Shown here: positions 13,362 through 16,934 of the stretch, in pieces
How the letters are laid out: every line of letters begins with the position of its first letter
Numbering within the stretch: position 1 is the stretch's first letter
Source of the DNA: Bacteroidales bacterium
GTDB lineage: Bacteria; Bacteroidota; Bacteroidia; Bacteroidales; UBA932
Length of the DNA: 16,934 nt
Assembly (NCBI GenBank): GCA_017551215.1
Contig: JAFZMA010000133.1
Span: 1 to 16,934, forward strand
Direction of reading: 5' to 3'
The notes under the pieces: model-generated
Told to the model about the DNA's origin: nothing
Database searches by the model: none
Seen by the model: only the letters and a program-made list of their open reading frames with translations
Position numbers and translations under genes: made by a program

Positions 13362-14576
13362 TTACCTTCTTCCTCCGCCGGCTCCCGGACGCTTAGGCAT
13401 GAACGGGGAGTTGCCTCCCATATCTTCCGGCATCTGAGGCATGGACGCGGCGTTAGCGCTCATTTCAAGAACAACAATGTCTCCTTCCTTGATGTTGCCG
13501 CTGACCTCGGTGGCTATCTTGCTGCTCATTCCTACGGTTACCTGGCGGGCTTTGAACACCTTGCCTTCCAGAGTCCAGAGTATGCCCTGGCCTCTTCCGC
13601 TCTTTGCGTTGGCAAGTTTCCCGGATGCCGGGTCTATGGAGTATCCCTGAACGCCGTTGTACTGGCTAGGGTTGAACTTCAGGGCCTTAGGCTGAACGGT
13701 GAGCACGTCTCCGCTTTCCTTTGTATATATGGTAATGTTGGCGGTGAGTCCCGGCTTGAGTTTCAGATCCGGATTCGGAGCGTCTACTACAACCTCGTAA
13801 GTTACTACGTTATTGGTGGTTGTGGCGTTCTGCCTTACTTGGGTGACTGTTCCGTTGAAGATTTCTCCCACGTAAGCGTCTACGGTGAACTCAACTCTCT
13901 GGCCGTCTGCCACGCTGCCTATATCTGCCTCGTCTACGCTGGCAATCACCCTCATCTTGGTGAGGTTGTTGGCGATGTAGAACAGGGTAGGTGTGGAGAA
14001 GCTGGCCACAACGGTCTGGCCTTCCTCTACGCTCTTGCTGAGAACCACGCCATCGATCGGTGAGGTAATCGTGGCGTAAGAGAGGTTGGTCTGGGCTTTC
14101 TGGAGGTTCTGCTTAGCCACTGACAATGAGCTCTGTGAAGACTGGAAACTCTGGACAGCGCCTTCATATTCGTTGTCTGCGATGAGGCCCTTGTCGTGCA
14201 GGGTCTTCATCCTCTCATAGTTGGATTTCTGGTAGTTGTAATCGCTTTGGGCCTTGGCGAGGTTGCTCTGCTGGCTCTGGTATTCGCTCTGGAGGTTTGT
14301 CTTGTCTAGCTCAGCGATTACCTGTCCTTTCTTTACCACGCTGTTGTAGTCTACGTAGAGTTTCTTTACGATACCGGAAACCTGTGTACCAACTTCTACC
14401 TTTACCACCGGCTCAATTGTTCCCGTAGCGGTTACGTAGTTGGATATTTTGCCCATTTCCACCTTGATTGTCTTGAAGCCGATTCTTGTGCTTTCTTTCC
14501 TGGAGCCGAGGTATTGCCAGAGGGCTATCAGGGCAACAATCACGGCTAGGATAATCCAGATATATTTTTTCTTCAT
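13362..14576 (-). CDS. Efflux periplasmic adaptor (HlyD/MacA-type membrane fusion protein)
   Basis: A 404-residue protein anchored by one N-terminal membrane helix (residues 5-22). Domains in order: first half of the lipoyl domain (TATGTIEP 49-56, then VGTQVSGIVKKLYV 62-75 and VKKGQVIAELD 81-91), an alpha-hairpin of two helices rich in Gln, Ser and Lys (about 93-165), the second lipoyl half (ATITSPIDGVVLSKSVEEG 168-186), a beta-barrel (about 205-285), and a membrane-proximal domain up to about 370. The C-terminal tail is low-complexity, with Met, Pro and Gly, ending GAGGGRR. The protein bridges the inner-membrane permease and the outer-membrane channel. It lies 46 nt after the channel gene and 89 nt before the ATPase gene, all on the same strand. 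Confidence 0.93.
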   Translation of the reverse strand: MKKKYIWIILAVIVALIALWQYLGSRKESTRIGFKTIKVEMGKISNYVTATGTIEPVVKVEVGTQVSGIVKKLYVDYNSVVKKGQVIAELDKTNLQSEYQSQQSNLAKAQSDYNYQKSNYERMKTLHDKGLIADNEYEGAVQSFQSSQSSLSVAKQNLQKAQTNLSYATITSPIDGVVLSKSVEEGQTVVASFSTPTLFYIANNLTKMRVIASVDEADIGSVADGQRVEFTVDAYVGEIFNGTVTQVRQNATTTNNVVTYEVVVDAPNPDLKLKPGLTANITIYTKESGDVLTVQPKALKFNPSQYNGVQGYSIDPASGKLANAKSGRGQGILWTLEGKVFKARQVTVGMSSKIATEVSGNIKEGDIVVLEMSANAASMPQMPEDMGGNSPFMPKRPGAGGGRR

Positions 14577-14606
14577 ATTGATGATGTTTTTAATTATCAG
14601 TTTTAT

Positions 14607-14618
14607 ATCGCTGAGGAA
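14607..14618. repeat. Copy of recurring 12-bp word ATCGCTGAGGAA (also 4411-4422 and 6811-6822)
   Basis: The same 12 bases, same orientation, occur three times. At 4411 and 6811 the word contains the end of a minus-strand stop codon and the last codons; here it begins 4 nt downstream of the outer-membrane gene stop (14623-14625). Read in the direction of the genes it is TTCCTCAGCGAT. It does not form a hairpin by itself. Function unknown. Confidence 0.6.
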
Positions 14619-14622
14619 AATG

Positions 14623-15975
14623 CTAGATATTTATTTCCGCCCCTGTGTAGAATTTGAGCACCTGGAGGTTATACAGAGCCATGTACTTTGACTGGGCAAG
14701 TGACTGTTCTGCAGAGAGATAAGTGCTCTTTTCCTGTTCCATCTCAGCGATGTTCTTCATTCCCAGCCTGAACTGCTCCACAGCCAGCTCGTAGCTCAGG
14801 CGGGCGCTCTCGTAGGCTTTCTTGGCGCTTATGTACTGCTGCTGGGAGTTGCGGGCGTTGAGGTAAACATTCTCTATTGTTGTGTAGAGGTTGTCTTCCG
14901 CCTCCTCTGCTTCCAGCTTGGATTGTTCGAGTCCATTCTTGGCTTTTTCCACTGCGCTCCTGTTCTGTCTCTGGCTGTAGATAGGGATGGACATGTTCAC
15001 ACCCAAAGAATTGGCCCAGTTGGTCTTGAGCTGCTTGCCAAAGTTTCCTCCGCTGCTGTTGTTGGTTCCGGAAGATGCACTCAGAGAGATTCTTGGAGCG
15101 TATCCCATCTTGGCGCCCTGGAGTTCCAGTTCGCTGTTCTGGATGCCGATATTGCCGATTTCTATCTCCGGCCTGAGTTCCATGGCGCGGTTGAAGACCT
15201 GCTCTCTGGACGGAAGGATTTCCAGAATCCTGTCTTCAGAGATTTCCGGTGTCTGAATGTCAAGGGCATCTCTCTGCATCCTCATTGCGGTCTTCAGGGA
15301 CAGAAGATCGTTGTCGTACTGGCTCTTGGCGTTGGTTATCTGGTAGAGGTCAGAGGCGTGCTGGCTTTCCAGCTTGGCTACGTCGGCTTTAGACATGCTG
15401 CCGGCTTTCAGGAATTCCAAGCCTCTGTCCCATAATGCTTTGGAGGCTTCAGAAGCTTCTTCTTTCATCTTTATGGTCTCCTTGTCGTAGAGAACCTGTA
15501 TGTAAAGCTGGGCTATCCTTAGCTTGAGGTCCAGAATGTTTTTCTCCATGCTGAGGTTCTGCACCTTGAGGCTGTTTTCACTCTTTTCTATGTTTCTTCT
15601 GATGCTTCCTCCGTTGTAAAGGGTCATTCCGGCAGATACTCCATAGTTGCCGCCATAACTGTTCTTGTGGGAAGAACTGTTGTTGAACCAGTGTCCGTTA
15701 ACACTCTGTCCCACAGAGGCTGAAACGTCCGGATATCTGGCGGCCTTGGCCGTGAGAACGTCTATTTTTGCGTTCTCCACGTTCAGCTGATAGGCTTCCA
15801 GTTCGTGATTGTGTTCTACCGCATAGTCTGTACATTCCCTGAGGGTCCAAAGCTTGGCTGTGTTGTTCTGGGCAGATGCCCGGTTTACTCCTCCCATGAA
15901 GAGAGACGCGGTTAGAACGGAGATTAAAGCAGGTAATTTGAAAATATGTTGAATCATAACCGTTAAAATATGCAC
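14623..15975 (-). CDS. TolC-type outer-membrane efflux channel protein
   Basis: A 450-residue protein of the outer-membrane efflux (OEP/TolC) family, with a signal peptide ending near RASA-Q36. The mature start LWTLRECTDYAVEHNHELEAYQLNVENAKIDV is split here as LWTLRECTDYA and NHELEA, the typical N-terminal OEP helix. There are two internal OEP repeats (about 40-220 and 245-440), each with long Gln/Ala/Glu-rich helices, and strand-like parts with YDVSA- or RISLSAS-type sequences. Three such proteins form the outer-membrane barrel and periplasmic tunnel that docks on the adaptor. It is the first gene of the four-gene pump operon. A start at Met7 (15957) would give a better signal peptide and leader; a 7/8 match to the -7 box (TAACTTTA, minus strand, 15987-15994) lies upstream. 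Confidence 0.92.
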   Translation of the reverse strand: MHILTVMIQHIFKLPALISVLTASLFMGGVNRASAQNNTAKLWTLRECTDYAVEHNHELEAYQLNVENAKIDVLTAKAARYPDVSASVGQSVNGHWFNNSSSHKNSYGGNYGVSAGMTLYNGGSIRRNIEKSENSLKVQNLSMEKNILDLKLRIAQLYIQVLYDKETIKMKEEASEASKALWDRGLEFLKAGSMSKADVAKLESQHASDLYQITNAKSQYDNDLLSLKTAMRMQRDALDIQTPEISEDRILEILPSREQVFNRAMELRPEIEIGNIGIQNSELELQGAKMGYAPRISLSASSGTNNSSGGNFGKQLKTNWANSLGVNMSIPIYSQRQNRSAVEKAKNGLEQSKLEAEEAEDNLYTTIENVYLNARNSQQQYISAKKAYESARLSYELAVEQFRLGMKNIAEMEQEKSTYLSAEQSLAQSKYMALYNLQVLKFYTGAEINI

Positions 15976-16066
15976 GTTTATCTTTGTAAAGTTAACAGAA
16001 AATTGTTTACGATGTGTTCCTAAAGGGGGCTGAAACTTTTTATTAGATTGTTTTTTCCTTTTTTCG

Positions 16067-16074
16067 TAAATTTG
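16067..16074 (+). promoter_or_regulatory. -7 promoter element of the methyltransferase gene
   Basis: TAAATTTG matches TAnnTTTG and ends 21 nt before the ATG at 16096. The -33 region is T-rich with TTG at 16048, a spacing of 16 nt, shorter than optimal. Confidence 0.5.
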
Positions 16075-16095
16075 AAAGATTTATTGCAGAAAGAC

Positions 16096-16934
16096 ATGAA
16101 ATTGGATTCCCCTCTAAAGGAAAAATACGGTAAAGACCGTCTCTCTATACTCGAAGCCCAGAGGGCTGCGCAGGAAATCGCGTTTGCCCCAATTGCGTTC
16201 CAGGCTTCCAGAATGATGCTTAAACTTGGTGTGTTCCAGGCTCTTAAAGATAATCCGGATGGCCTGACCATGGAAGAAATCGCTGAGAAAACCAAGCTTT
16301 CTCTATATGCTGCCAAGGTTCTGGTTGAGGCTTCCCTTTCCATAGGTACGGTGATTGTGAAGGATGACAGGTTCTTCCTGACCAAGACCGGCTGGTATCT
16401 ACTGACAGACAAGATGACCAGGGTGAACATGGATTTTGTGAACGATGTCAACTATCTGGGTTTCTTTAATTTGGAGGAGAGCCTCAAAGAGGGCCGTCCT
16501 GCCGGGCTCAAGGCTTTGGGAGACTGGCCTACGGTGTATGAGGGTCTGAAGTATCTTGGAGAGCCTGCCAAGAGCAGCTGGTTTGCATTTGACCATTTCT
16601 ATTCGGACCATTCGTTCGACGAGGCGCTGAAGATTGTCTTTTCCAAGCCGGTTAACAGGCTTCTGGATGTTGGTGGCAATACGGGGCGTTTTTCCCTTAA
16701 GTGCGTGGGATTCAATGATAAAGTGAACGTTACGGTCATGGATCTTCCTGGCCAGCTGGATATGCTCCGGGAGAACATCAAGGGTAAGAGGGGTGCGGAA
16801 AGGATATACACTTTCCAGAGGAACGTGCTCAAGGACGATGACTATCCGGAAGGGTATGACGTTGTATGGATGAGCCAGTTCCTGGATTGCTTCTCGGAGG
16901 ATGAGATTTTCCGCATTGTGTCCAACGCAAAGAA
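16096..16934 (+). CDS. SAM-dependent methyltransferase, O-methyltransferase (Methyltransf_2-like) type, 3' end outside window
   Basis: The frame is open from the ATG to the right edge, giving 279 complete codons. The N-terminal part (about 20-110) is a winged-helix/dimerisation domain as in small-molecule O-methyltransferases: APIAFQASRMMLKLGVFQAL, then LTMEEIAEKTKLS and FFLTKTGWYLL. The Rossmann part shows SAM motif I LLDVGGNTGRFS (189-200), the acidic motif II residue Asp216 in VTVMDLPGQ, and YDVVWMSQFLDCFSEDE (254-270). It methylates a small molecule not identifiable here. Methyltransferases of this kind occur in aryl polyene and flexirubin clusters of Bacteroidota, but nothing else of such a cluster is in the window. 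It is transcribed divergently from the efflux operon; the 120-nt gap holds its -7 box. The start is supported by the leader and domain length. Confidence 0.85.
   Translation, partial: MKLDSPLKEKYGKDRLSILEAQRAAQEIAFAPIAFQASRMMLKLGVFQALKDNPDGLTMEEIAEKTKLSLYAAKVLVEASLSIGTVIVKDDRFFLTKTGWYLLTDKMTRVNMDFVNDVNYLGFFNLEESLKEGRPAGLKALGDWPTVYEGLKYLGEPAKSSWFAFDHFYSDHSFDEALKIVFSKPVNRLLDVGGNTGRFSLKCVGFNDKVNVTVMDLPGQLDMLRENIKGKRGAERIYTFQRNVLKDDDYPEGYDVVWMSQFLDCFSEDEIFRIVSNAK

Noticed and set aside
13350..14063. Plus-strand open frame opposite the adaptor gene
   Set aside because: The minus strand encodes a complete HlyD/MacA-type protein here; the opposite frame has no recognisable family.
15979..15986. TATCTTTG as the main promoter of the methyltransferase gene
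   Set aside because: It is about 110 nt before the start and lacks a -33 element at the right distance; TAAATTTG at 16067 is closer. It remains a possible second promoter.

Overview
The window looks like chromosomal DNA of a Bacteroidales (Bacteroidota) bacterium; I cannot fix the family. Three things point there. Several genes and the tRNA have Bacteroidota-type promoters (TAnnTTTG at -7, in the best cases with TTTG/TTG 19-21 nt upstream). Starts lack Shine-Dalgarno sequences and instead follow A-rich leaders. The gene families are Bacteroidota-typical: a DUF1460 amidase-like protein, secreted bleomycin-hydrolase-like C1 peptidases, a C69 dipeptidase, and a MacAB-type efflux system with ATPase and permease as separate proteins. 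I see no phage genes, insertion sequence, CRISPR array or plasmid genes. Most of the window is ordinary chromosomal backbone.

Layout, left part (1-4330, + strand): the 3' part of queE (queuosine/7-deazaguanine pathway), two tandem exported C1 cysteine peptidases, a GC-rich short-repeat tract and a hairpin terminator, phosphatidylserine synthase pssA with a promoter almost touching its start codon, then a tRNA-Lys(CTT) with a textbook promoter and terminator.

Middle (4409-11074): a minus-strand pair (DUF1460 cell-wall amidase-like protein, then a DUF805 membrane protein); a plus-strand DUF47/PhoU-like protein without the expected phosphate transporter; a minus-strand exported trypsin-like protease converging on it with 4 nt between stop codons; a plus-strand helix-hairpin-helix (DUF4332-like) protein; a minus-strand exported protein of unknown function; and a minus-strand C69 dipeptidase. 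With the two C1 enzymes, five exported peptidases or peptidoglycan-hydrolase-like proteins lie within about 10.5 kb. This may reflect peptide-based nutrition, but shared regulation is not shown.

Right part (11120-16934): a regularly spaced array of three palindromes (period 51-52 nt), then a four-gene minus-strand operon read as TolC-like outer-membrane protein, HlyD/MacA-like adaptor, ABC ATPase, MacB-like permease. Together these can form a complete tripartite pump. Divergent from it, a SAM-dependent methyltransferase of the O-methyltransferase type runs off the right edge.

The least explained signals are non-coding. One is the 12-bp word ATCGCTGAGGAA, present three times in the same orientation, each time at the 3' end of a minus-strand gene. 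The other is the periodic palindrome array between the efflux operon and the C69 gene. I find no convincing new multi-gene system.
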